Part shown: positions 34,088 through 47,849 of the stretch, piece after piece
Layout of the letters: every line of letters starts with the position of its first letter
How positions within the stretch are numbered: position 1 is the first letter of the stretch
Assembly (NCBI RefSeq): GCF_020520425.1
Contig: NC_079490.1
Span: 4,526,001-4,590,000, forward strand
DNA from: Spinacia oleracea
Lineage: Eukaryota; Streptophyta; Magnoliopsida; Caryophyllales; Amaranthaceae
DNA length: 64,000 nt
Reading direction: 5' to 3'
Notes under the pieces: model-generated
What the model saw: only the letters and a program-made list of their open reading frames with translations
Database searches by the model: none
Told to the model about the DNA's origin: nothing
Program-made: the position numbers and the translations under genes

Positions 34088-37000
34088 TCATTCCTCTTCC
34101 TCGGAATCCTCTTCCTGTGCGGTTTTTAGCCACTGCACCAAACATCGGAAAATTATACACAGAAAACTTCTGCAAATCGACAATGAACACCCAAAAAAAA
34201 CGAGAGTTTTGAAGTACGGCGAATTCTGACAAGTAAATAGTAAAATAAAAAAATGAATTTATTACTTGAATGAATGGTTCAGCTTGCTTCAAGAATACTC
34301 TGTCTACTTCATCTGCTCCCATTTTTTCGGATTCCCAAGATAGTATTGCTTCTTCTTGGATGAGATCAACGTCCTCGTAAAGAAATTGTAAAACCTGAAA
34401 TAGAAATAATAATAAAAACCACGTTTAATCTGGCAGAAATTGGATGTTTATCGAACAATTAATGGTCCAGAATGTGATATTCTCATATTCATATACCTTA
34501 GTAAATAAAGGAGACAGTTCCTTGGTGGACTCCGTACACATTTCTTCAAACTTTAGTATCACTTCAATCTGCAATAAAGAAGATACCATTACATGAAAAA
34601 GAATTGAAATTCCACTGAATTAGGCTACACATTCCAATTAAGACGGGCCATGTAGAAAATAATAAACCAGTGTGCTTCATAAGTTATAAAAGCTATTTCA
34701 ATGGAATGGGAGGGACAAAATTACACTGCAAAATTCAAACATAAATAAAAATAAATAAAAATATTTCCACAACAGCGAAAAACTAGATGTATCACTTGAG
34801 GACCATGATAGCAAGAAACTTGGATTCAAAATACATACCCGTCCCATTAAAATTGTTCACCTAGTTATAGGCAACTCACATCGGTGTATGAGTTACAAGT
34901 CTATAGGTGGACATTTTGTGGGATGGAGGGAGTTCTATAGTAGACCTGTCCAACGGGCCGGATTAGGCCAGGCCGGGCCAGAAATAAATGGGCCGGTCAG
35001 TGCTGGGTCTAACATGTGATTTTACTGGGTCGGGTCGGGCTGGATATTAAACGGTAGTGACGGGATGAGCTTTCTTTGAGTCTGTATGTATTTCAAATGA
35101 ATAACATCCCATAATATACCACAAATAGCATTCTTAATCCTATTTTATCTCCCTAATCACTATTTCTTTTATAGTACATAATAATATTCAAGTAAAACCA
35201 GTAACATGCAGATCTTGATTGATCAATAGCATTTCAATGATGCAAGTATAGCAACTGAACTACCAACTAAAAGGAGTGCATAGGAAGGGGGATGGGCGAC
35301 ACAACCTTTAAGGACACCCGAAGACAGCTAGATATACATTGATCACTAAATTTGTTCATAGGCATACTGACATCACAGAACAACAGCACAAAGCCACAAA
35401 CATGAGTTTTCATGCTTAGTAAGGTTAAAACTCAAAGCAACTAAAACAAGCAATATGCTCTCTATTCAACGTTAGTCTATTGTCAATCGGCAGCATAACT
35501 TCTGAAATGAAACTTCATCAGATGTCAAATGGTCGTCTATACTCGCAAAACCAGAAATTGACAACTAATGCAAAAATGGGAGATATGTTTAAGGTCTTCA
35601 GTTTGCAATTTTTGGGACAGAATTTACAAATTACTGATCCAGAAAATATTTGATCAAACCAAAGATCTCGCAATACCGGACAATAGAAATGTAGGTTAAG
35701 AAAAGTCCAGATGAGAAAATGGGAAGATAACTTGATCTAATTGCCAGAAGTAATTGATAGATAAATAGATACCTCTTCATCTATGGATGATAGATAGTAC
35801 TTCAAAAGCTTCGCCCATTTTCTGATCAATCTGGTCACATTGTGTAAGAGTTCGCCTAAAAAATTAGCGGAAGACAGTCAAACATATATTCTGTAAGCAA
35901 TTGTGTATTTGTATGTGATGGTGGTCAGTAAAGTGATCTAAATAATTGGTCCTCCTTGCAAGTCACTCTCTTATTTATTGTAAAAAGTTTATACTGCATT
36001 TCGATTTAGTGGTCTCGTTGTTAGTTTAGATTACACTATCATACTAAAAGGTACTTCATTATTTGGACAGAGGGAGAATGTCTTATTCGTTGTAATATAA
36101 AAAGGCAACTCATGATTGAATATATTAGACTTGCAACATTTGCAGACTTGTTTAATCAATTGACTTGGAAGAAATCTACAGAAATATTATTTGGCAAGTA
36201 AATCTACAGAAAGATTAAATGTACTTTTAATCTCACTAGTAAAGAAAAAATGACCAAAGAATCCAAAGCATGATTCTGGTGGCAAATTAAGCAAGGAGGG
36301 TTGTTAGTTGTTACTAAATATCTGTCACAGTTTCACACATACCACATGGGATGAACACAATCAAGTACAGGGTCAGAAGAGTAGCAGCATAATCTGACAT
36401 TTGTTACGCGATACAACCATACATGTAATTCAGGGGTAGAATAGTGGAAAACTCACTAATTGAACTGTGTGGTGTTTCTACAGCCAATTTCATCACTGAA
36501 TAGAATAGTGCCCCGGCACAATCTGCAGCAGCCATATTGTATGATAAACTGCAAATAGAACATATATTTTAGTCAATACGGAGTGGACAATTGACTGAGA
36601 ACCAAATAGTGTATGACCTAAGGCCTAAACAAAGAGTATAACGACTTTATTTACGGAGTTACAGGACACATGTTCAGGAGATTAAGACAGTTTATAATTC
36701 TGATCAATAATATAAATTGTAAAGTAAGAAGAATTTACCGCAGCGAATTTACTTCCAATACCACATTGTCATCCTTGATATTTTCTTGCACAGCTCTTTG
36801 GAAAGTTGCTTCAACCTTCAAAAAAAATAGAGAAAAAATTGACTCAAGAGGGAATGAAAAAAGCAGACCACTGTTATCAAGTCTAATACTCGGTGCAAGA
36901 CTTACCTCTTTTTCAAACTCGTCTATGTTATCGTCAGTAAGATTTTCAGGATCAATACTAGGTGCAACCAACTCTTCAGAATGCTGATGGTTCTCTACAT

Positions 37001-40000
37001 GAGGCACATCCAAGACGTCATCAGCAGCTTGCAAGAGCTCAGCTAACTTGTCTTCAGATATAGGTGCAACAGAATGTCGCCATTCTTCTTCACGTCCTTC
37101 AAAAACTGACCAGATGTAACCAGCACCATCAGCGCCAACCTTGTACATTGAAGAAAGAATGTCAATGTAGCTGCTATATATGATTAAATTTAAAACCAAA
37201 CTCAAGAAATCTGTTTATTCAACACACACAGACACACACACACGTACAGAAACCAAAAGTTAACCAGAATGGACAACCAGATATTATGCTTATGACTCCG
37301 TTTGGTGTAAAACGTTTTCATTGCAAAATGATTTTCCATGGAAAACATTTTTCAAGGGAAGTTTTCCTTTGTTTGGTTCCTTAAAAGAAAATGAGAGAAA
37401 ATTGAGGGGAAGAAGGGAGTGGGAGGTAAAGAGGAAAGGAGGAAATATGGAAAAGTGGTTTCACTCCCTTTTAAATGTAAAAAGGTTTTTCCACCTTTGA
37501 CGGAGTTATGGAAAATTGTTTTTCATCCCTTGCCAAACCAAACAACGTAAAATGATTGAAAATAAGAAAATCGATTTCCATGAAAACGTTTTACGCCCTA
37601 CCAAACGGAGCCTAATTCTCAGCCACGATAGACTGGAAACTCCAAATAACCAAAAGACTAATTTTAGGCCAACGGCCAGTCAGCTACCAAGAATTAATAA
37701 AAGATTGGGATTCTAGGAAAAAAAAAATTATCCCCCAATAATCTGAACCACAGTCTCAATACAGTATCAGACATCATGCACCCAGCTATGCAAGTATACA
37801 GGGATACATCATGTGCAAACAGGCATTATATACACATATTCTAAGGGATGTATCATATCGATGCAGTCTGAATGGAACAGAAACTACCTCGGAAGCTTCA
37901 GCAGCTCTGGATACTAACTCCCCATCTGGCATTCCTGTTGAAGCACTGATCGCTACAGAGGGGGATAAAAAATTAAAAAGTTGAGACCACCACATGAATG
38001 TGAAAGTATCAAGGAACAAGCTAGAAGTTTGTGTGCAACTCTGACTATATGATGGACTTAGTTTACATCTCTGCAGATTAAAAAAACATCAATTGGGAAA
38101 TATAACAGTTAACCGCGGCACAGATGATATGTTTCTTCAGATTTGCAACCTTATACAAGTTACAAGAAGAGACAAAAGGAAGAAATAAGGAAGTTATCAC
38201 CTTTGCTGAGACTAGAATGATGTAAGAATGAAGAGGTTAGATTGTTCAGTCACATAACGAGGCATATGAATGCTTTGGTGAGGTAACTTGTGGAGATAGG
38301 ATTATAAGAGAAAGACGGTAGATTCGAGAAGGGGCCCAAAAAATAAAATACAGGACCAACCATATGAAATGAAGAGTTCGAGTAACATAGAAAAGAATTG
38401 AGACAAAGGTACATACACGAAATTTCTGCCATTCCATTGCTGCTGTCTGCGTATTCCAACTCTTCGTCACTATCTTGAAAAATTGGTTGTTCATACAATG
38501 AGACCTTAGAGTACGCAGGAACTACAAAGTCTTTCCCAATAACAACCTGAAATGATAATGGTTGCCACACAAATGAATAAAAATCAATATCACGTGGCCT
38601 CTCAATCTGAATGCTTCACCCTAGCGCCAAGAAAACATATAAATGATAAAATGAAGAATACAACTGTTATCAACGTTTTCAAAGAAATGACCATTAAAAA
38701 ATAAGACCTTACCAGCAAAGAGAAGTAGCCATCAATTACACCAAAAACAAATAAGTACACCAATCAGGCAATAAAGTATCAAACTAAATACCAGGTGACA
38801 GTTTCAAGAAAAAAAAAAGGTAACACAACACCGAAGAAAGGCCAAAGAAAGTTGAAGAAAGATAATGCTTCTGAGAATTACATCAGTTGCTGTCAGCTGT
38901 CCAACTACATCACCCACGAGATAGCCATACAAGACCCAAAAAAAATCACGGGAATTCATCAAGCATCTATTATTAAAATGAACATTGAGCAGAAATAATG
39001 GTCAGGGGATTTCAGCAAGTTGCCACGCTCTCTATAAGCAATGTGTGGGAAGAAAAAAAATGTGTATCATGGGAATTCAGAAAGAAATTATTTAAGGACG
39101 TGCAAGGAAACCACTATAAAAATCTCCAACCCCATATTCTGATCTGGATCAATCAAGGGAGAAAAACAGGCCCGACAAATCTGTGAGACAGCTGTCTCCC
39201 AATTCGAAAGATCCCTCCGAAAAGCAGGAATTATGGTGAGTAACTCGTGCCTCGTAACTGCTCTTATTAACTACAGTACCTTTTAGGAAAACAAATTGCA
39301 AAGAAACCTCAGAAATAAATATCGAAAACTGGAGTAGGGGGCATAATTAACCTGTACGCCATCACATTGGTTCCCTGACTAAGGTTACCTAGTGCCAGAG
39401 AGAGTTAGGTTTCAACACAAATCACTAAATCCATTCTCGCCAGTCGCAACTGAGATACATTTTGATGAAACACACAAGGTCCCTGTGGAATGACCATAAC
39501 CCGATTGGGAAGTCCATACTATTTGGCAAGGTTTCACGAGTGAGTAACTGAGTACTAAAGCCCTAAAGGCATCTCCCCTGTAGTAACGATCTCTCCACAG
39601 AACATGTCTCATAATCCACTCTACATCATGGGGATCTTGTAGTGGGGGAAAGAAGTATATCAGTATTCTGGCCAAACAAGATGGAACATGTGAGTGATCG
39701 GGTACACTAGCGACGGACTGCTCGTGTGTTCATTGTGCTACGACCAAGAGACGTCGTAATCAGCTAGCTAGGCACCAAGGGTTAGTGCATAGCTAATCGT
39801 TGTTATCTCTAGCACAAAAGAGTCGTGTTACGAGGTAAACTTAGGCACTAGAAGTTGTGCCATCGTTGGGGAAGCCTGGCTCGTCTAAGCATCGCGGCAA
39901 CTCAGTCTCCGTGCAAAACCTAGTAGCATAACAAAGCTGGTAATGCTCATAATTGTGATCATCACTACTGCAACTCTCATCATTTGGACAATCTTTCAAC

Positions 40001-43000
40001 AAGCTTTTCTAGTATATTGCTTCATAAGAACAATCCCTTCTCACTTACCAGTGACTATAACACTTCAACCAGCCAATAAAAACAAGCCCTCTAAACGTAA
40101 GGACGCCCACATAACGAAATTGGCATATTGAAGAGTATTCATCACAAGTAGAAAAGTAGCAAGACTTGTTCAAATTCAGTTACAAGATTCTAAAATCGTA
40201 GAGTGTGACAGAGACGTTCATAGCCAAAAAGCTACTTGAAAAAGATATAAAAGTAAGTCCTAATATAAACACCACTTCCTTAATTGTAATAATTCTAATA
40301 TCTTAGTTTATATTCCCTCAGTTCCTAAAAAAGCATTCCTCTTTCCATTTTAGTATGTCCTTAAAAGTTCTTCTTACATATCCTCCTTTACCTCTCCACA
40401 TGGGTCCACTTAGTCGATATCTAAACATTGTTCTCGTTCCTACCCAAAAAGTCAAGAGAGGGATCCACTTATACAAAGTCCTTCCTTTCCTTCGTCACTA
40501 CAAAGAAAGTACTAGCCTAATAAAATATCCCAAAAATACCCTTCAAAATGAAATAAATTAAAGGACAAAATAGATATTCTAAAGCAACCGACTGAACTTC
40601 ATTAATCTTGAACATGTACTTTTTCATCCAATCACAAATCATTAACACAAATATAACATGTTTCATACCTTAAATGACAAGATGACACCAGGTTCCAGAA
40701 CTGCTCTAGCCTTCATGACCACCCCATCACATAAAATTGCATGCTTTAGTTTACAGCCATCTTCAATTGTTACGTTATTCCAGATATGCGAACCTTCTAT
40801 TGAAACATTTGAGCCAATCTTGCACCCTTCCCCAATGATTGAGTTTGAAACTTTACTGTTGCTGCCAACAGAGGTTCCCTTACCAATAAGGGTAAAGGGA
40901 CCAATTTGGGCATTACTCGATAAACCTATATCTGGGCGAACATACAAATAACTTCAGAATGTAAAATAAAGATAACTAAAGTAATTAGCAGCACCATATT
41001 CTGGTAGACTAAGTAAAGAATAAATAAGATGTAAAGCATAAACAGAAGGATGAGAAATAAATAAAATTCTAAGTATAGTGAATAAATAAATCACAAAGGC
41101 GCATGTCAAACCCTTATGAGACATAAATCTTAAATTTAATGCAAAGGATCTACTAGCTGAAAAAAGCAACGAGTCATTCGAAGCAAGTTTTTTGAAAAAC
41201 AAATTAAAAATAATAATTCCACCCGTAAATCCCAAACTTGACAGGAATTCAATTAATAAGAGTGGGCTATATTTGACTAGACATAGGAGAGAATTTATTA
41301 CACCATCACGCGGCGAGCCGGGAACTGGAAGCCCAGTTTGTTCTTAGGATAATTCAATTCTCGTGGAAGACATACTAATTGTATCATGTTGTCACAAAAT
41401 ATTGTATGACAAACCAAAAGTAGAAAATGTGATCGAGCATGCCTTAACAAAACAAAACAACACAAACAAAAACAAAAAAGATAAATGCCCAAACATGAAA
41501 CAGACTAGAAAGAAGGTTAAGCAGTGACCCTTCCACCACACCTCTAGCAATCCAGATGAAACTCAGAGGTAAAATAAATCCAAACATCAACCTAGTCACT
41601 CTCACAAACTCCGCCCTATAGCAAAGAGTGTTTTTCATGCATACAAAACCTTGAATTAGCATGCAGCAAGGCTTCCATTAGACCATAGATGCGATAAAAT
41701 AAAACCACTCTTTAAAATAAAGATCACTGTACAACTTAATACAGTCTTTAAGCTTTAAGGTGAATTTTCTAGAGGTAATCAGATGCTTTCCATCCTTACC
41801 TGATGCGCTGTACACTCCTTGTCTTCCAAGTTTCACCGCAGAACTTCCAAAATATTGGACGTCAGGTACCAGGGGGTAAGTCCATCTGTGAATTATATCT
41901 TTACTGATGGTATCATAGCTTCTGAAATTCTCAACTTTAGCCGCATAACTTGAATGAATTTCATGAGTATAAATTTTGTAATCCGTAATCTGAAGACAAT
42001 AAATGATCGCAACATTCGTGCAGAATTAGATAAGACAGTTATATATATGACCAGACTAAAAGTAAACGTGAAAAGGAAAATAAATATGATACAGTGTAAT
42101 GAACTAGGTTTGCGAGAGGTCATAATAGGTAGTGCAAGAAATATAAATGCTAGTAACCTTAGGAGGAAGACAAATTAAGTAGTTAGAGTAGAGGTGCTAC
42201 AAATAAGGGCACACTAGGTTTAGAGGAGCATGTTGAGCATTTGGTAAGCTTAGGCTTTGGAGAGCGGTCACTGACCCTTGGAGATTGGTGGCCTCAAGTC
42301 ACTACCCCTGTTTTTGTTCATTCTTCTATCAAGCAAATTATTATATGTTCTGCCGATAAATTTCTGCTCAACAATATCAGTTCCTTAGCTCAAAAATATC
42401 GGTTCCTTACATACAGTTCTTATCTTATCAAACAGATAAGGCACAGACAATATCTGACCTAATAAAATTTAAAACATTGAAATCCAAAGGCCATGAGAAA
42501 CCTCAAGAGTAAATGCGAAAAGTTGTTCATCTGGTATTTATTGTGGAAAATTAGACAAGTTTCAAATTTCTCAACATTTTGCTGGTTGACTCCAAAATGC
42601 CAGCCATGACAATCACTGAAGAAAAGGAGAGAGCATGAAACAGAACATCTTTTAGACGCAAAATGCGAGGAATAAGTTTTGGGTAATGCCATAACACTGC
42701 TATATAGGGTCTTCAATCACAAAACACCCTGGCTATGAAAACTATATAAAAGCGCCTTTAAGTATCAAATTGCAAAACGACCACCTAGTAAAAGTAGTAA
42801 TAATTATCAACTTCCACAGGTGCCATGTTGCAGACAAATAATTACTTGGAACTGGAAGGTGTGGAAGTATAATTTCGCAATCAAATAACCACTCAAAGGC
42901 AATTTCGGATTTCAATAAACACCTTAAGGGTCATCTTTTGACCCCTAACATCTTCAAATCACAAAACTGTTGAAGGGGTGAACTCGGTTTTCTATAAAAA

Positions 43001-46000
43001 AAACACACATTTACCAAATAGCACAAAGAGTAGTACAAAGGGAGAAAAAGGAAATACTAGACAAAATTACAAATTAGCCCATTTCCTTTGTATCTAGCCG
43101 ATTGAATAATTTGGGAAATCCCCAGCCACCTTAGCCCCTCAAAATGCTAAATATTACTTTGTCCCATAATAAATTATAACACTCCACAAGATAACCATCA
43201 CAGCGTTTCACCGGAGCAACTTGTCCCCCTTAGCCCAACAAAACCCTCGAAAAGAAAATATCTAACCATTCAAAGGACAATCCAAGCTGAAAGCCTCTTA
43301 ATTAACCGCAAAGAGTCTTCTCCAAATACAACAAGCCATTTTATAGTGAAGGAAGACATGTGAAGGGGGCATACTTGATTGCAAAATTGCATTTGGTATT
43401 TATGTAACGTCGAAGTTAAGGTTTCTTTTCTCAATGAAAATAAAGACACTGATCCAAATTTCTATCCTCGCAAGGCTTGCCTAATAGATGACGGTGACTT
43501 CTCTTTGATACTTCAAAGGATACTATTGCAAAAACACTTGCGAACTAATGGTCCAAAATTATTCCTTGCCCAATCGATATGTCATGCAAATCGATGATCC
43601 AAAAGTGTCGATTGACAAGACTGTCACAAGGCATACCCTGTAAACCTTATCCTCTTTGTTCTACATATACTATAGAGTTCAACGTGCATACCCTGTAAAC
43701 CTTATCCTCTTTGTTACACACGGAAGAGGAATATTTTAAAACGTCCAAAAAACAAGCTCCAATGTGGTCTCCATATTCCCATAACTCTATTAGCTTAAAA
43801 GTTACACCCATAGAAAGATTAACATACCTCATCTACGAGTAGTCCCTTCAGAAAATCACGACGAAGATGCTGATAATCAAAATTGTCTGTGAAAAGACTG
43901 AGGACTTCTGGGGCACATATATCAATGTAGCAGTCCTGCAGAAAAGGGGGTCATTGCTCAGAAGAAGGCTTCCTAAACAAATTACAACAACAAGCCAAAT
44001 AACTGCTAGGATTACAACAGGACCTATGAGTTGAGACCAGATATATACTGTGTGGCTAAAGTTGTTCAACAATATAATAATTCTTCATGCTGAATGTATA
44101 CCTTTAGAAAATGAAGGTTCAATTCAAGCATCCACCAAATAAACGGACTATCTATCAATTCTATGTTTGAGAAGTTCAAAAAATTGGATGGTTAGACCTT
44201 GATAGTTGAAGGAATAATCCAGGTAAGGTGAAACATAGTACATACAAATACAATCACGTCAGAAATGCTTTCAATGATCATAACGGATAGTCTGATACAC
44301 ATGGAGAGATTCCTACTCAGCGTCCATGTTAATGCTCGCTGGAAAATCAAAGCCGCCCATCTACAATGCCTCATCAGCCCCATATTGTTTCTAGTTTGTT
44401 AGGAAGTAAGTCAAGTAACCTTATAAATATTTGGAATGGAAAAGCAAACCATCAAACATTGTTCGCAGAAACGGAAATCAATGGCGAGATAAGATTCTTC
44501 TCTTAGCCATCCATCTACAAATGCCTCATAAGCCCCATATTGTTTGTAGCTTGTTAGGCAGTAACCTTACAAATATTTGGAGTGGAAAAGCAAACCATCA
44601 AACATTGTTCACAGAAACAGAAATCAAAATGGCAAGATAAGCTTCCTCTGTTTCGGGCAAATTATGAAAGGGATATACAAAAAGAACATCAAGGAGGTGT
44701 GACACAAGGGGCTACACAAGATACTATATTAACACACGAAGTGATAAAGACCCAAATGAGCACTAACTAATCTATAATCGAGGGGTAATAAAATAGCATT
44801 AAGGGAAAAAAAACACATTTAAGTTTAATGAGCAAACCTGCATGTTATTACGCAAAGAAATTGAGGAGTTATCACTCAGCAATGACTTGTCAATAGGGTT
44901 TGCGTTATCCTCATAAGACAATAGCTGTTTTGTATCTGGGTTAATTGCCACGAACAGCTCGTCTGTGCCCAGTCGTGATTGGTGGGTAATTGGTGAGGGC
45001 TTCGATTTTTTAACGACCATAGTCATCACAGCATTACTATCTTTCTTCCTCCTGTCTTTGTGTTCCTGAAGTGCCTCTGCCAGTGACATGTTGCTTACTG
45101 TGTCCCCAGTAACAAGAACAAAATCTCCGTGTATCTAAGAAGAAGCGTGAATGATGAATTTGTTACAAATTTATGCAACAGTTAGAAAGGCAAGCTACTT
45201 AACCTTATATGCACATTAAACTAAACAAGACCAATGCAAGCAAACTAAGAACAGATTACCACCTGAAAGAAAAACTGCAGCTCAATCAAATTATGCTAAC
45301 TGAAAGTTCAGAGGTCAAGTGATAAAGCACACACAAAGGACAAGTGACAAACTATTAACTTGGTATACATTCTGACAAAGAAAAAATGCTACGGCTTTTG
45401 TCTTTGACTTCGTGAGATCCTACAAAATTGACAGTGAAATAGAGCATATTGAAAGGGCCAGGTAAAGACTCACAACAACAACAACCAAGCCTTAGTCCCA
45501 AAATGATTGGTGTCGTATAACATGAATACTGCAAATCATTCATAAACTTGAAAGTAGTAGTGAGGGTGTGCAGAAGAAACAACATAAAGAGCTAGCCTAA
45601 AAGAATAAAGATCCGAGCGTACCACATTGCGTTCATATATCACGCGCATGGCATCTCCAGCACTGATTGAATTGTGTGACTCGATGGTTGTCACTGCCAT
45701 GTCCGGATTTTTCAACCACTGGGACTTCGCCAAGTGTTGAATCACTTGCTTTGAATGGGCACAACAAAACACGAAAACTTCTTCCACCCCAGCTGATTCC
45801 AGCCATTCCAAGGAGTAGTCTATCATCGGAATGCCAACCAAAGGTAGGAGTACCTTTAACAATTCCCACAAAACCATGAATTAACCGCATTGAACCCACA
45901 ATTTACGTACATAAAATTAATCACAACAACACTGAAACCGTTTAAGTTCGCCACTACGAAAACTTACAATCATGACTACATGTACATAAAGTTTAAGGTT

Positions 46001-46605
46001 TTATCCGAAAACTTACAATCATGACTACATGTACATAAAGTTTAAGGTTTTATCCGAATTAACCTCGATTCAAGTCTATTTAGTGATACCCACAATCAAA
46101 TTCCAGACATTATATCAACCCAAGTAAACCATTTATCAAAATGGGGTCAAGAAACAACTCCTTAATCACACAAATAAACCAAAACAGTAAAAAACAACAA
46201 CAAAGAAATGATCAATAAAACCCACAAACATCATAAGTTCCCCAAATTAACTTCGTATTTTTCATGGGTATGCACAAATTAATCAAAGGGTCGTAGAAAT
46301 TAATCAAAATGCAATAAATTAATCCAATTAAGCTCAAAGCATCATTAGTTCCCCAATTAACTTCGTCTTTTTCATGGGTATGCTCAAATTAATCAAAGGG
46401 TCGTAGAAATTAATCAAAATGCAATAAATTAATCCAATTAAGCTCAAAAAAATTAAGGGTTCGAAAAGGGGGAAATTACCTTGGGGCGTTCGAGGGTAAT
46501 AGGGCGGAATTTGGTGGCGAAACTATCGGCCAGAAGAATAGCTTGTAAAGGGACATGAGTGAGGTCATCTGCATCCTCTGCAGCTCTGCTCGTCCTTCTC
46601 ACCAT
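34088..46605 (-). CDS. EIF2B5: translation initiation factor eIF2B subunit epsilon
   Basis: This is the catalytic subunit of the guanine-nucleotide exchange factor that recharges eIF2 with GTP in the cytosol. Fifteen exons, from the ATG at 46605: 46605-46480, 45853-45623, 45134-44838, 43935-43828, 41989-41800, 40931-40669, 38546-38417, 37952-37888, 37139-36906, 36815-36739, 36548-36457, 35855-35773, 34568-34497, 34394-34266, 34132-34088. All have GT..AG introns; the sum is 713 aa. Order of domains: a nucleotidyltransferase-like domain from about residue 20 ([10 protein letters not shown], then [19 protein letters not shown]) to about 260; left-handed beta-helix hexapeptide repeats (about 318-420: [41 protein letters not shown]); an acidic linker; and a C-terminal HEAT-like W2 domain (about 550-713) with [18 protein letters not shown] and the acidic tail EEDSEEEE. 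Length fits plant homologues. Introns hold MITEs and tandem duplications; the coding sequence is intact. Confidence 0.97.
34941..35060. mobile_element. hAT-like fragment in eIF2B-epsilon intron 12
   Basis: GTAGACCTGTCCAACGGGCC followed by GGCC/GGGTCGGG words is a recognisable hAT-type end. The opposite end is not found, so this is a fragment. Confidence 0.4.
37293..37612. mobile_element. Tourist-like MITE in eIF2B-epsilon intron 8
   Basis: Left end GACTCCGTTTGGTGTAAAAC; right end GTTTTACGCCCTACCAAACG followed by GAGCC. Arms repeat TTTTCCATGGAAAAC words. Same family as 16725-17066. Flanking trinucleotides TTA and TAA are not identical, so the exact borders are uncertain. Confidence 0.6.
38547..40668. 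other. eIF2B-epsilon intron 6, with an unexplained denser block
   Basis: A 2.1-kb intron. From about 39330 to 39930 the base composition is less AT-rich than neighbouring introns and simple repeats are absent; an 87-codon minus frame at 39412-39675 is open but I recognise no family. From about 40310 (ATTCCCTCAGTTCCTAAAAA) there is one end of a Stowaway-like sequence. The block may be an old transposon insertion. Confidence 0.4.
43632..43735. repeat. tandem duplication in eIF2B-epsilon intron 4
   Basis: GCATACCCTGTAAACCTTAT and the following CCTCTTTGTT occur at about 43632 and 43687, a period of 55 bp. Confidence 0.8.
44357..44645. repeat. tandem duplication, about 154-bp unit x2, in eIF2B-epsilon intron 3
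   Basis: Copies start CCATCTACAA at 44357 and 44511. Both contain GCCCCATATTGTTT, AAATATTTGGA and AAAGCAAACCATCAAACATT. Several substitutions and small indels separate them. Confidence 0.85.
45962..46058. repeat. 49-bp tandem duplication in eIF2B-epsilon intron 1
   Basis: ACTTACAATCATGACTACAT and the next 29 bases occur twice with no difference seen. Period 49 bp, so recent. Confidence 0.85.
46230..46450. repeat. 110-bp tandem duplication in eIF2B-epsilon intron 1
   Basis: Two nearly identical copies run through TTCCCC, TTAACTTCGT, TTTTTCATGGGTATGC and AATCAAAGGGTCGTAGAAAT. The first begins near 46230 and the second near 46341. Confidence 0.85.
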
Positions 46606-46810
46606 TGTTATCTCTCTCCTAAGTTTCTCTCTCCGAATGTAACTGTAACCCCTTCAAAAACCCTTGTTCGAAAATGGGTATTGCTTCTTCTTCTGTAATT
46701 GTACGCTGTGTGGAATCTATGGATCGAACTTTTTAGTTCTTAGGTAGCTTTGTGTTAGAAATATTATTAAGGGGAAACTATTATTGTGTTATGTGTTCTA
46801 AACTTCTAAT
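46606..46810. promoter_or_regulatory. 5' flank of eIF2B-epsilon
   Basis: The leader on the minus strand is CT/AG-rich (AGAGAGATAACA just before the ATG). No TATA box was identified with confidence. Confidence 0.3.
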
Positions 46811-47369
46811 TATTGGTGTACACATAAACATGTTAAAAATCGACCCGACTCGAAAATTGACCTGAATCCGACTCGAAAATATTGGGTCTTGAACAAGATT
46901 TTATTACCCGTTACCCAATTTTATCTGAACCCGAGCAATCCGAAAAGTAATGGGTCAAAACTCGACCGAACCCGTTTTGAACCCAACCGATTGAAAATCG
47001 TTGTATTTATAGTAATAAATGCGATTATGAGAAATTTCAAGCATAATAAACACGTTGTTTTTACTATTATTGTGTGTAATATGATTTTAATTTGAATTAC
47101 ACGTCATTTTATGGTTGAATGTGACTAAATATAAACTTGTGTAGGAAAATTTGTTAATTTGTACCCATATTTTGTATATTTTTCACCTAAATTAATGAAA
47201 ATATAATGCGCGTTTTAAAATCTTTCAACCCGTTGGGTCGACACGAACCCGAAAGTTTTAGGTTTTGAACAAGCATTTGTAAACCTGAACCCGAAAGTGA
47301 CCGACCCGATCTAACCCGAACCCGAAAATAACTTTACAACCCAACCCGGCCGACCCGTTTGACAGGTCT
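46811..47369. mobile_element. degenerate hAT-like element
   Basis: Inside are many GACCCGA and AACCCGA words. The right end, TTTGACAGGTCTACACC, is the complement of a common hAT end (GTAGACCTGTCAAAC). The left end TGTACACATAAACATG is a worn version. No target duplication assigned. Confidence 0.5.
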
Positions 47370-47849
47370 ACACCATATACTTTTCATCCGTTTTGAAATA
47401 ATGGGGATAATTCATATTTTCACGCTTATCAATATAATGTTTGGACATAAATATCTCTAACTTTGTATTCTTAAAAGTTATAAAACGTTGATATTCCGGA
47501 AGTACATATCGAGACGAATCAAGCAAAACATCACCCGACTATATTTTTCCTTTCCCATATATAACTAATGATAGTCAAATTGAAATTTGTGAATAGTTTC
47601 AAAAGTCAAAGTGTTCTTATTCTTTCAAAACCGAGAGAGTATCATGGAGCTAACATATAACACAATTAGAATTCCATTGTTGGAAAACTTATCTCTATTA
47701 TATAAGAACGTTTGAGGCGGCAGCAAAAAAAGGTGATTTTTCATTTTATCTTTATTTAAACGATAAAAGTAAATTAAACACAAATTTTTTAATAAGTACG
47801 TTATTAACCAGTTAAGTATTATTATATGTGCATTTTAAATTAAAAGCAC

